NCBI GenBank assembly: GCA_965208945.1
Contig: OZ242366.1
Location: 1,798,001-1,862,000, forward strand
From: JAPPLB01 sp965208945
GTDB taxonomy: Bacteria; Acidobacteriota; Terriglobia; Bryobacterales; UBA6623
Length of the DNA stretch: 64,000 nucleotides
Direction of reading: 5' to 3'
Numbering within the stretch: the first letter of the stretch is position 1; the number at the start of each line of letters is the position of its first letter. The notes beneath the pieces are model-generated. The model had not been told where the DNA came from. It made no database searches and saw nothing but the letters and a program-made list of their open reading frames with translations. A program made the position numbers and the translations under genes. Shown piece after piece: positions 33,388 through 41,235 of the stretch.

Positions 33388-33417
33388 CGGCCGTCAGTTG
33401 ATGAGGAATGCAGGCTA
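33388..33417 (+). repeat. Family A right-end fragment, A12
   Basis: A second right end just downstream of A11: GGCCGTCAGTTGATGAGGAA followed by TGCAGGCTA. It supplies the TAG stop (33415-33417, minus strand) of the alcohol dehydrogenase gene. Confidence 0.7.
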
Positions 33418-34518
33418 ATTCATTTGCACCACTGCGCGGACGAGCGAGCCCTTGGCCATGTCGGAGAAGCCGTCGTTGATCTCGTGGAGGGAAATGCGCC
33501 GGGTGATGAGCTCGTCGAGAATGAGGCGGCCGTCAAGGTAGAGTCGGGCGAGCAGCGGGAAGTCGCGCCGCGGCCGGGCGCCGCCGTAGCTCGATCGGAC
33601 GATGCGGCGTTCCTCCATCATCGAGCCCCAACGAATATAAACCTCGCGGGTGACATCCGTTTTGCCGAGCAGGATGACGTTGGCGCCGGGCCGCGAGACA
33701 TCGAGTGACAACTGGAGCGTGTTGTCGATGCCTGCGGCTTCGATGACATGGTCGGCGCCGCGGCCCCGGGTGAGGCCTTGCACGACCGAGGGAACGTCAT
33801 CACGCCCGGCCAACGCCGTGTGGGTCGCGCCGAAGGCGGTTGCCATCAGCAGTTTCTCCTGGTGGATATCCACCGCAACAATGGGTTCCGCTCCGGCCAG
33901 CCTGGCTCCCTGGATGGCGTTCAGCCCGACGGCGCCGCACCCGATCACGACAACGGACGTTCCGGGCCGGACACGCGCCACTCGCAAAACGGCACCAACT
34001 CCCGTCATGACGCCGCAGCCGATCAGGCAAGCGCGATCGAAGGGAATCTCCGACGGCACGGGAATGGCGCTGCTCTCGTCGACGACGCAGTATTCGGCGT
34101 GCGAGCAGACCATCGAGAAGTGATAGAGCGTTTCGCCGCCCATGCGAAGCCGCGACGTTCCGTTCATGAGAAACCCCGCCGGCACGTGGCGGGAGAAGGG
34201 CTCGCAGAGAATGGGCAGGTCTTGGTCGCAATAGAAGCAGTGCCCGCAGTTGGGATTCCACGAGCAGACGACGTGGTCGCCTGGCTTGACCAACGTGACG
34301 GCGTCACCGACGGCCTCGACGACTCCCGAGGCTTCGTGTCCCAGCACGATCGGCAGCGGCAAGCGCAGCGAGCCGTGAATGACCTCGAAATCGGTGTGGC
34401 AGAGGCCGCTGGCGTGGTTGCGGACCAATACATCGTTCGGCTTGAGGCCCGTCATCTCGACATCGTGGATCTCGAGAGGGGCTTTGACTTTGCTGAGTAC
34501 AGCCGCTTTGAAGTCCAT
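33415..34518 (-). CDS. Zinc-dependent alcohol dehydrogenase (class III-like)
   Basis: A 367-residue medium-chain dehydrogenase. Catalytic zinc ligands: Cys40 (G-L-C-H-T-D), His61-Glu62 (G-H-E-A-S-G-V-V) and a later Cys in L-I-G-C-G-V-M-T-G. Structural zinc cysteines: Cys91, 94, 97 and 105 in C-G-H-C-F-Y-C...C. The NAD Rossmann motif is V-V-V-I-G-C-G-A-V-G-L-N. The family includes class III and NDMA- or thiol-dependent alcohol/formaldehyde dehydrogenases; the substrate is unknown. ATG 34518 (M-D-F-K-A-A-V-L) is chosen; the open frame to 34713 overlaps cysK antisense-free sequence without protein character. The stop is in repeat fragment A12. Confidence 0.88.
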   Translation of the reverse strand: MDFKAAVLSKVKAPLEIHDVEMTGLKPNDVLVRNHASGLCHTDFEVIHGSLRLPLPIVLGHEASGVVEAVGDAVTLVKPGDHVVCSWNPNCGHCFYCDQDLPILCEPFSRHVPAGFLMNGTSRLRMGGETLYHFSMVCSHAEYCVVDESSAIPVPSEIPFDRACLIGCGVMTGVGAVLRVARVRPGTSVVVIGCGAVGLNAIQGARLAGAEPIVAVDIHQEKLLMATAFGATHTALAGRDDVPSVVQGLTRGRGADHVIEAAGIDNTLQLSLDVSRPGANVILLGKTDVTREVYIRWGSMMEERRIVRSSYGGARPRRDFPLLARLYLDGRLILDELITRRISLHEINDGFSDMAKGSLVRAVVQMN

Positions 34519-34583
34519 TGGACGGCTCCAAAATCGTGAAAACGTAGTCTTCCGGTCTGCGCTTGTCCCTGCTTGCCAGCCTG

Positions 34584-35537
34584 TCAGATCCCCTCGAAAA
34601 GAATGCTGCTCAGATACCGTTCGCCCGCATCGGGCAGGATGGCCACAATGGTTTTGCCCTTGAAGGCGGGCTCCCTGGCGATGCGGCAGGCGACGGAGAC
34701 CGCCGCGCCACAAGAGATTCCGGAAAGGAGACCTTCTTCGCGCGCCAGGCGCCGGGCGTACTCGACGGCCTCGTCGTCGCCGGCCGTCTCGATGCGGTCG
34801 ATCAGAGAGAGGTCGACAACGTCGGGGATGAAGCCCGCGCCGATTCCCTGGATGCGGTGATGGCCGGGGTGCAGCGGTATGCCGGCGAGTTTTTGTGTGA
34901 TGACGGGGCTGTTGGCGGGCTCGACGCCGATGGAGACGAGCGGTTTCTTGAGGTGCTTCTTGATGAAGCGCGAGATGCCGGTGATCGTGCCGCCGGTGCC
35001 GATTCCGGCAACCAGCACGTCGATTCCGCCTCCGGTGTCGTCCCAGATTTCGGGCCCGGTCGTGCGGAAGTGAATCGCCGGGTTGGCCGGGTTCTTGAAC
35101 TGCTGCAGCATGACGTAGCGGTCCGGCTCTGCGGCTACCATTTGTTCGGCGCGCTCGACGGCCCCTTGCATGCCCACTTCGTCGGACGTGAGCTCAAGCT
35201 TGACTCCGAACATCCGCAGTACTTGCTGCCGCTCGAGACTCATGATTTCAGGCATCGTCAATGTCACCGGGTAGCCGCGCGCCGCGGCTACGAAGGCGAG
35301 CGCGATGCCGGTATTGCCGCTCGTGGGCTCGACGATCTCAACGCCCGGTTTCAGTACGCCGCGCTGCTCGGCGTCCCAGATCATCGATGCGCCGATGCGG
35401 CACTTGACGGAATACGCCGGGTTGCGTCCTTCCACCTTTGCCAGCACCGTGGCGGGGGCACCGTCGGTGATGCGCTTCACCTTGACAAGCGGCGTCCGGC
35501 CGATGCTGAGCGAGTTGTCGTTGAATAGGAGGCCCAC
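34584..35537 (-). CDS. cysK: Cysteine synthase A (O-acetylserine sulfhydrylase)
   Basis: A 317-residue PLP enzyme making L-cysteine from O-acetylserine and sulfide. The PLP lysine is Lys45 in Y-S-V-K-C-R-I-G-A. The substrate loop T-S-G-N-T-G lies at 72-77 and the phosphate-binding G-I-G-T-G-G-T follows. The C-terminal I-L-P-D-A-G-E-R-Y is intact. It lies 25 bp downstream of an Rrf2 regulator on the same strand, so they probably form an operon. Confidence 0.95.
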   Translation of the reverse strand: MGLLFNDNSLSIGRTPLVKVKRITDGAPATVLAKVEGRNPAYSVKCRIGASMIWDAEQRGVLKPGVEIVEPTSGNTGIALAFVAAARGYPVTLTMPEIMSLERQQVLRMFGVKLELTSDEVGMQGAVERAEQMVAAEPDRYVMLQQFKNPANPAIHFRTTGPEIWDDTGGGIDVLVAGIGTGGTITGISRFIKKHLKKPLVSIGVEPANSPVITQKLAGIPLHPGHHRIQGIGAGFIPDVVDLSLIDRIETAGDDEAVEYARRLAREEGLLSGISCGAAVSVACRIAREPAFKGKTIVAILPDAGERYLSSILFEGI

Positions 35538-35562
35538 CGACGAGTACCTTCTTCCCTGATTG

Positions 35563-35997
35563 TCAGATCTGCCAGCTCACAGCCTGGCGAGTGCGTTTTT
35601 CTTTCCAGCGGGTCAACAGGTCGGCGAAGGTGGTGTGATCAATAACGCCGGATACCGCCGCGTCGACCTCACGCCACAGATCGTTGAAGGGCGAATCGGA
35701 CGGCCGCGGATGATCGTCGCTGAGGCGCGTGGTTGCCAGGGGCCCTTCGATATGACGGATCACATCGCCTACCGTGATGTCTTCGGGGGCCTTCGCGAGT
35801 GAATAGCCGCCGCTCGCCCCACGCCGCGAGTTCAGGAAACCACCCTGCTTGAGCTGAGACAGTATCAACTCCAGGAACTTCTGCGGAATGCCTTGCCTGG
35901 CCGCGATGTCAGCGATCTTCACCGGCTCGGAAGCGCCGCGAGAACAAAGCTCGAACACGGCCCGTAGCGCATATTCGCCCTTGACGGAAACGTCCAT
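35563..35997 (-). CDS. Rrf2 family transcriptional regulator (CymR-like)
   Basis: A 144-residue winged-helix regulator with the Rrf2 start V-S-V-K-G-E-Y-A-L-R-A-V-F-E-L and the recognition segment I-P-Q-K-F-L-E-L-I-L-S-Q-L-K-Q-G-G-F-L-N-S-R-R-G-A-S-G-G-Y-S-L-A. The only cysteine is Cys18, so the three-Cys Fe-S site of IscR is absent. Pairing with cysK resembles the CymR-CysK cysteine-sensing system of Firmicutes, in which CysK binds the regulator. That function is inferred from context. Confidence 0.87.
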   Translation of the reverse strand: MDVSVKGEYALRAVFELCSRGASEPVKIADIAARQGIPQKFLELILSQLKQGGFLNSRRGASGGYSLAKAPEDITVGDVIRHIEGPLATTRLSDDHPRPSDSPFNDLWREVDAAVSGVIDHTTFADLLTRWKEKRTRQAVSWQI

Positions 35998-36109
35998 CGA
36001 ATCCCTATCAATTTACTAGAGATTCAGAGTATGTCACGCTCCGGCAAGACGTCAACGGCGGGACCGCACTACGATAGAGTTTCGCGTCGGCCCATGGAGC
36101 AGGCCCATC

Positions 36110-36277
36110 GTGACCGATCTGTTACTGAACGCAGCTCTCTTCATTCTCATCCTGGTTTCGGGTTGGTTCGCCACTCGGTTCTACGTCAAGCTTGCCTACC
36201 ATGAGTGCGAGCATTGCGGCAGCCTGAACGCGAAACGGCGCACGGAGTGCCGTGTTTGCGGTCATCCATTGCCCTAG
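36110..36277 (+). CDS. Small membrane protein with zinc-ribbon tail (55 aa)
   Basis: A short gene read from GTG 36110. Residues about 4-20 are a hydrophobic helix (L-L-L-N-A-A-L-F-I-L-I-L-V-S-G-W-F), followed by a basic stretch and two C-x-x-C pairs: C-E-H-C-G (Cys33, Cys36) and C-R-V-C-G-H (Cys47, Cys50). This is a one-helix protein with a treble-clef or zinc-ribbon-type tail. The start codon has no strong ribosome binding site; an ATG at 36094 is in another frame. It could have a regulatory or complex-assembly role. I do not recognise a family. Confidence 0.62.
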   Translation: MTDLLLNAALFILILVSGWFATRFYVKLAYHECEHCGSLNAKRRTECRVCGHPLP

Positions 36278-36477
36278 CCTTGCAGGTGATGAAGCGGCCT
36301 CACCACCATAGGAAGCGAATACGCTCAAGGTCTTCGCACAATCGTGGTCGATGACCGCCAGCACGTGCCGGAAGCGGTAACACTGCATCTCGAAGATCCT
36401 TTTCCTGTTTGCTCTTCGCCTTGACACCCGCTTGGGGCTCCGGCCGGACACCAGGAGGCCTGATAACCTGGGACGGT

Positions 36478-36963
36478 ATGCGGGTTTATGTTTTCCGGCA
36501 CGGGATTGCCGAAGACGCCGCTCCGGGGCAGGACGACTCGACGCGTCGCTTGACGCCGGAGGGAATCGAGAAGCTGAACCGGATCCTCCGGACGGCTCGC
36601 GAGGCCGGCGTGCGGCCGGACATGATCTTGACCAGCCCCTACGTCCGCGCCGTGCAGACGGCTGAAGCGGCAAAGGAGGCGCTCGGCTTCGAGGGTGAAT
36701 TGATCCAGACGGAGGTCCTGGTTCCTTATCAGAACCCGTTCGATTTATGGCGGGAGATTCTGTCGCACGGAACCAGCGGCGAACTGATGGTCGTCGGACA
36801 TAACCCGCTGTTGAGCGACTTTGTATGCTTCCTGACAGGCACGCCGTCCTATGGCATCGTGCTCAAGAAAGGGGCGATCGCGATGGTTGACGTACTGCCG
36901 TCGTCGCCGCGCCCGCAAGGCTCATTGATCTGGCTGCTCACGGCGCGGATCGCCGGCGGTTGA
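36478..36963 (+). CDS. sixA: Phosphohistidine phosphatase (SixA-like)
   Basis: A 161-residue histidine phosphatase. The R-H-G catalytic motif is at residues 7-9 (V-F-R-H-G-I-A-E-D), and the second His is in V-V-G-H-N-P-L-L-S. Length and the absence of the longer phosphoglycerate-mutase insert fit SixA, which dephosphorylates histidine phosphotransfer proteins. The start is ATG 36478 (M-R-V-Y-V-F-R-H-G). Confidence 0.87.
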   Translation: MRVYVFRHGIAEDAAPGQDDSTRRLTPEGIEKLNRILRTAREAGVRPDMILTSPYVRAVQTAEAAKEALGFEGELIQTEVLVPYQNPFDLWREILSHGTSGELMVVGHNPLLSDFVCFLTGTPSYGIVLKKGAIAMVDVLPSSPRPQGSLIWLLTARIAGG

Positions 36964-37087
36964 GGACGAACTGCGGCCCGAGGCGATGGCCGGACAGCCG
37001 GCAGAAACCGGCATGGAAGCACACTGCCGCGTATAATCCTTTTTTGACGACGGGAGCCGAGTCGGCGGGAGTCGTCGTGGAGGAGCC

Positions 37088-37960
37088 GTGCAGTGGTTTG
37101 AGTATGCTCGACCCGGAACAGTCGGTGAGGCAGTGCGACTGCTCTCCGAACACGGTGAGAAGGCGTGCGTTCTCGCCGGCGGAACCGACATTCTGGTGCA
37201 GCTTCGCGGCGGTTTCCGGACCGCCGAGTGGGTGATCGACGTCAAGGAAATCCCTGCGTTGTATGAAATCGCCTGGGATGAGGCGTCAGGACTGACGATC
37301 GGCGCCGCGGCGCCGTGCTATCGCATCTACGAGAACGAGGACGTCAAGAAGCACTACCCGGGACTCATCGACGTCGCGTCGTTGATCGGGGGGACACAGA
37401 TCCAAGGCCGAGCCTCGCTGGGCGGCAATCTTTGCAACGCGGCTCCCAGCGCGGACGCCGTGCCGATCATGATCGCGCTGGAAGCGAGCTGCCGCATCGC
37501 CGGTCCGAACGGCGAGAGAACGGTCGCCGTGGAGGACTTCTGCACGGCCCCGGGCAAGAATGTCCTCGCTGCGGGCGAGTTGCTCGTTTCCCTGCATTTC
37601 CCCGCGCCGAAAGCGAATTCCGGTGCTCATTACCTACGGTTCATTCCTCGCAACGAGATGGACATCGCCGTCGCGGGAGCCGGCGTTTCGGTCGTGCTAG
37701 ACAACGGGAACTTCGCTTCGGCGCGAGTCGCTCTGGCGTCGGTCGCGCCGACGCCGCTGTTCGTCAAACAGGCCGGTGACGCTCTGGCAGGCCAATCGGT
37801 AAACGACGAGAGCATCCAACAAGCCGCCGATATCGCGAAGCAAGCGGCCAAGCCGATCGACGACATGAGAGGCACGGTGCGGTACCGCAAGCACCTCTGT
37901 GAAGTCTTGACGCGACGCGCCTTGCATGTTGCGGTTGAGCGAGCCAGGAGGAACAACTGA
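37088..37960 (+). CDS. Molybdenum hydroxylase, FAD-binding medium subunit
   Basis: A 290-residue subunit of a xanthine-dehydrogenase-family enzyme. The FAD-binding start has V-L-A-G-G-T-D-I-L-V-Q-L (P-loop) and T-Q-I-Q-G-R-A-S-L-G-G-N-L-C-N-A-A-P-S-A-D. It passes electrons from the iron-sulfur subunit to an acceptor. The start is GTG with GGAGGAG upstream. Its last base is shared with the start of the next gene, so the three subunits form one operon. Confidence 0.92.
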   Translation: MQWFEYARPGTVGEAVRLLSEHGEKACVLAGGTDILVQLRGGFRTAEWVIDVKEIPALYEIAWDEASGLTIGAAAPCYRIYENEDVKKHYPGLIDVASLIGGTQIQGRASLGGNLCNAAPSADAVPIMIALEASCRIAGPNGERTVAVEDFCTAPGKNVLAAGELLVSLHFPAPKANSGAHYLRFIPRNEMDIAVAGAGVSVVLDNGNFASARVALASVAPTPLFVKQAGDALAGQSVNDESIQQAADIAKQAAKPIDDMRGTVRYRKHLCEVLTRRALHVAVERARRNN

Positions 37961-38442
37961 TGCCGCGGAGAGTTCACGTTCAAACAACGATCAACGGCGA
38001 AGAGATCGACTTCCTTTGCGAACCTCGTCAGAGCTTGCTGGAAGTGCTGCGCGACGTGCTGGGGTTGACCGGCACCAAAGAAGGCTGCAATGACGGAAAC
38101 TGCGGCGCATGCACGGTGATTTTCGACGGGCGGATCGTCACGGCTTGCCTCGTACTGGCCGCCGAGGCGGAAGGTAAGCAGATCACGACCGTCGAAGGCA
38201 TCGCCGTGGGCCGCGAATTGCATCCGATTCAGCAATGCTTTCTCGAAGGCGCGGCATTACAGTGCGGCGTTTGCACTCCGGGTTTCATCGTCGCCGCGAA
38301 AGCGTTGCTCGATCAGGACAACAACCCCTCGGAAGACAAGATCCGGCTTTGGCTGGCAAACAACCTGTGCCGTTGCACGGGGTACGACAAGATCGTGCGG
38401 TCGGTGCAGGCCGCCGCCGAGAGAGTGCAGGAGGCGGGATGA
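37960..38442 (+). CDS. Molybdenum hydroxylase, 2Fe-2S small subunit
   Basis: A 160-residue protein with two [2Fe-2S] sites. The N-terminal plant-ferredoxin-type site uses Cys43, Cys48, Cys51 and Cys63 (E-G-C-N-D-G-N-C-G-A-C). The C-terminal site uses Cys102, Cys105, Cys137 and Cys139 (C-G-V-C-T-P-G-F and C-R-C-T-G-Y). It links the molybdenum centre to the FAD subunit. It overlaps both neighbours. Confidence 0.95.
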   Translation: MPRRVHVQTTINGEEIDFLCEPRQSLLEVLRDVLGLTGTKEGCNDGNCGACTVIFDGRIVTACLVLAAEAEGKQITTVEGIAVGRELHPIQQCFLEGAALQCGVCTPGFIVAAKALLDQDNNPSEDKIRLWLANNLCRCTGYDKIVRSVQAAAERVQEAG

Positions 38443-40739
38443 GCGAGCAAAGCTATGAACCCAACATGGTCCTTTCGACCAAGGAGTTCGACGTGGTCGG
38501 GAAGCGTCCATTGCGGCACGACGGAGTGGACAAGGTCACCGGGCGTGCGATCTATGGCGCCGATGTCAGCATGGCGGGCCTGATGCACGGCGCCGTGCTG
38601 CGCAGTCCTCATGCTCACGCCCGCATCAAGTCGATTGATACCAGCAAGGCCGAAGCCCATCCCGAGGTGCGCGCGGTGGTCACGACGGCGGACTTTGTGG
38701 ACCCCGGCGACAAGACGGTCGATCTCGGTGAGGGACTGACACGGCTTTCCTACATCCGCAACAATGTTCTGGCCCGCGACAAGGTTCTCTATCGCGGCCA
38801 CGCGGTGGCGGCGGTAGCGGCGGCCAGCCTGCATGACGCGCTCGAGGCGCTGGAGCTGATCGAGGTGGAATACGACCTCCTGCCGCCGGTTCTCACGGCT
38901 CCGGATGCGATGAAAGAGGACGCGCCGCTGCTGCACGCGAATCTTCGCATGACGGAGTTCGGCAGGCCTACGGACAAGGGCAGCAACGTTTCGGACCATT
39001 TCCGCCATGAGAAAGGCGACATCGAAAAGGGCTTCGCCGAAGCGAATCTGATCGTCGAGCGGGAATTCGACACGTCCACGGTTCACCAGGGATACATCGA
39101 GCCCCACAACACGACCGCACTTTGGAACAACGACGACCGTATCCACATCTGGACCAGCACGCAAGGCCCCTTCACGATTCGCGACACGACGGCGGCCATT
39201 CTCGACAAGCCGGTCTCGCAGGTCCGGGTGACGCCGACGGAAATCGGCGGCGGGTTCGGCGGCAAGATCCCGGTGTACATCGATCCTGTCGCGGCGCTGC
39301 TATCGAAGAAGAGCGGACACCCGGTAAAGATCGTGATGAGCCGCGCGGAGGTGCTGGAAGGGACCGGCCCGACGCCGGGCTCGCATTTGAAGATCAAGAT
39401 GGGCGTGAAGAGCGACGGCACCATGATGGCGGCGCAGGCATGGCTGGCTTACGAGGCAGGCGCCTATCCGGGTGCGATGGTCGTCCCCGGGGGCATGTGC
39501 GTCTTCGCGGCTTACGACATCCCGAACGTCACGATTGACGGCTATGACGTTGTCGTCAACAAGCCCAGCACCGCCGCCTACCGTGCGCCCGGCGCTACGA
39601 ATGCGGCGTTCGCGACGGAGAGCGTCGTCAACGAAATCGCCGAGAAGCTCGGCATCGACCCTCTTGATCTGCGGCTGAAGAACGCCTCGAAAGAGGGCAC
39701 TCGACGTGCCGACGGACCGAAGTTTCCCCGGATCGGCTGCGTCGAAGTGATCGAGGCCATGAAGAACCACCCGCACTACAGCGCGCCGCTCGAGGGGCCG
39801 AACCGCGGCCGGGGCGTCGCGATCGGGTTCTGGTTCAATGCAGGGCTGCCCTCGGCCTGCAACATCGCCGTCAACCCCGACGGGACGATCACGCTGGTTG
39901 AAGGCTCACCGGATATCGGCGGCACGCGAACGTCCGTTGCGATGCAGGCCGCCGAGGTGCTCGGTCTGCCTGCCGAGAAAGTCAGCCCCAGCGTCGTCGA
40001 TACCGACTCAGTCGGCTTTACGGCCGTCACAGGCGGCAGCCGGGTTACGTTCTCGACGGGTCTGGCAGCCATCGAGGCGGCCCGCGACGTGCGCGATCAG
40101 ATGATCCGACGCGCAGCCAAGATCTGGGGCGTGGAGGAAGACGGCGTCGACTTCGAGAAAGGGGTTTTCCACTTGAAGAACGGAACAGAAAATCGTATGA
40201 CGTTCTCGGAACTTGCTGAGCAGATCGCGACAACCGGCGACCCGATCGTCGGGCGTGCGGGCGTGAACCCACCGGGTGTGGGCGGCTCATTCTCGGGAAA
40301 CATCGTCGACGTTGAAGTAGACCCGGAAACCGGCAAGGTCACGATCCTGCGTTTCACGGCTTTCCAGGATGCCGGTAAGGCGATTCATCCCAGCTATGTT
40401 GAAGGCCAGATGCAAGGCGGCAGCGTGCAGGGCATCGGTTGGGCGCTCAACGAGGAGTATTTCATGAACGCCGAAGGCAAGATGATGAACTCGAGCCTGC
40501 TCGACTACCGCATGCCCACTAGCCTCGACTTGCCCATGATAGACACCGTCATCATCGAGGTGGCCAACCCCGGCCATCCTTTCGGTGCGCGCGGCGTGGG
40601 TGAAGCGAATATCGTCCCGCCGCCGGCGGCCCTGGCGAATGCGATCAACAACGCCGTGGACGTCGCCATGAACCGCTTGCCGATGAACCCTGTCGCCGTG
40701 ATGGAAGCAATCTGGGAAAAGAACGGCGCAACCGATTGA
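38439..40739 (+). CDS. Molybdenum hydroxylase, molybdopterin-binding large subunit
   Basis: A 766-residue catalytic subunit of the xanthine dehydrogenase/aldehyde oxidase family. It starts at ATG 38439 with GGAGGCGGG upstream and a 4-bp overlap with the preceding gene; an open frame to 38235 is not coding. Key segments: G-G-G-F-G-G-K (molybdopterin binding), A-Y-R-A-P-G-A (loop at the metal) and G-V-G-E-A-N-I near the end with the catalytic Glu. The substrate (purine, aldehyde, nicotinate, CO or other) cannot be told; the A-Y-R-A-P-G loop lacks the V-A-Y-x-C-S-F-R loop of CO dehydrogenases. Confidence 0.92.
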   Translation: MSEQSYEPNMVLSTKEFDVVGKRPLRHDGVDKVTGRAIYGADVSMAGLMHGAVLRSPHAHARIKSIDTSKAEAHPEVRAVVTTADFVDPGDKTVDLGEGLTRLSYIRNNVLARDKVLYRGHAVAAVAAASLHDALEALELIEVEYDLLPPVLTAPDAMKEDAPLLHANLRMTEFGRPTDKGSNVSDHFRHEKGDIEKGFAEANLIVEREFDTSTVHQGYIEPHNTTALWNNDDRIHIWTSTQGPFTIRDTTAAILDKPVSQVRVTPTEIGGGFGGKIPVYIDPVAALLSKKSGHPVKIVMSRAEVLEGTGPTPGSHLKIKMGVKSDGTMMAAQAWLAYEAGAYPGAMVVPGGMCVFAAYDIPNVTIDGYDVVVNKPSTAAYRAPGATNAAFATESVVNEIAEKLGIDPLDLRLKNASKEGTRRADGPKFPRIGCVEVIEAMKNHPHYSAPLEGPNRGRGVAIGFWFNAGLPSACNIAVNPDGTITLVEGSPDIGGTRTSVAMQAAEVLGLPAEKVSPSVVDTDSVGFTAVTGGSRVTFSTGLAAIEAARDVRDQMIRRAAKIWGVEEDGVDFEKGVFHLKNGTENRMTFSELAEQIATTGDPIVGRAGVNPPGVGGSFSGNIVDVEVDPETGKVTILRFTAFQDAGKAIHPSYVEGQMQGGSVQGIGWALNEEYFMNAEGKMMNSSLLDYRMPTSLDLPMIDTVIIEVANPGHPFGARGVGEANIVPPPAALANAINNAVDVAMNRLPMNPVAVMEAIWEKNGATD

Positions 40740-40745
40740 ACCTCG

Positions 40746-41009
40746 ATGCCGATCATATTCATCCCCGCGGCGATGAAGGAGTTGACCGCGGGAGCTGCGG
40801 AAATCCGCGTCGGCGGCTCGACCGTTCGAGAGGCTGTCGCGGAGTTGGAAGCCACCTACCCGGGCATTCGAGACTGGCTCTTCGAAGACAACCGTCTCAA
40901 ACCGAACATCGCGGTTGCGGTGGACGGGGTGGTCAGCCCGATCGGTTTGCTGCAGCACGTCGACGAGAATAGCGAGATTCACTTCGTGGCTGCTATCAGC
41001 GGAGGCTGA
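40746..41009 (+). CDS. MoaD/ThiS family sulfur-carrier protein
   Basis: An 87-residue ubiquitin-like beta-grasp protein ending in G-G, the thiocarboxylate-forming tail. It begins 6 bp after the large molybdenum subunit and is likely the last gene of that operon, so it may supply sulfur for molybdopterin or for the sulfido-Mo ligand of this enzyme. Its hydrophobic core pattern (V-R-E-A-V-A-E-L-E...I-A-V-A-V-D-G) fits MoaD more than ThiS. Confidence 0.85.
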   Translation: MPIIFIPAAMKELTAGAAEIRVGGSTVREAVAELEATYPGIRDWLFEDNRLKPNIAVAVDGVVSPIGLLQHVDENSEIHFVAAISGG

Positions 41010-41235
41010 GAGGGGTTCTCGGCTGCGAAGGCCGGACGGTGGGCGTACCGCCGGACCGGCTTTCCGCAGCGATCAGGGATCAACCGTTCAAGCGCCTTAC
41101 GCGGAACTGCGGGAACACGGAGGCGAAATCCGGCGCAAAGGATTTAGAGGCCGCTTCGAGAGTCACCGTGAATCCGTTTGCCGGTTGGAAGAAGCTCTGT
41201 ACCTTTCCAAGCCGATCAGGGTATCCTCTTCCATC

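Noticed and set aside
1238..33417. CRISPR array or tandem repeats
   Set aside because: The repeats are kilobases apart, 160-270 bp long and separated by genes, with no regular spacers and no cas genes.
36395..36460. Possible inverted family B copy upstream of sixA
   Set aside because: Only a GGGTGTCAAGGCG-like block matches on the minus strand; the head, arms and tail are missing.
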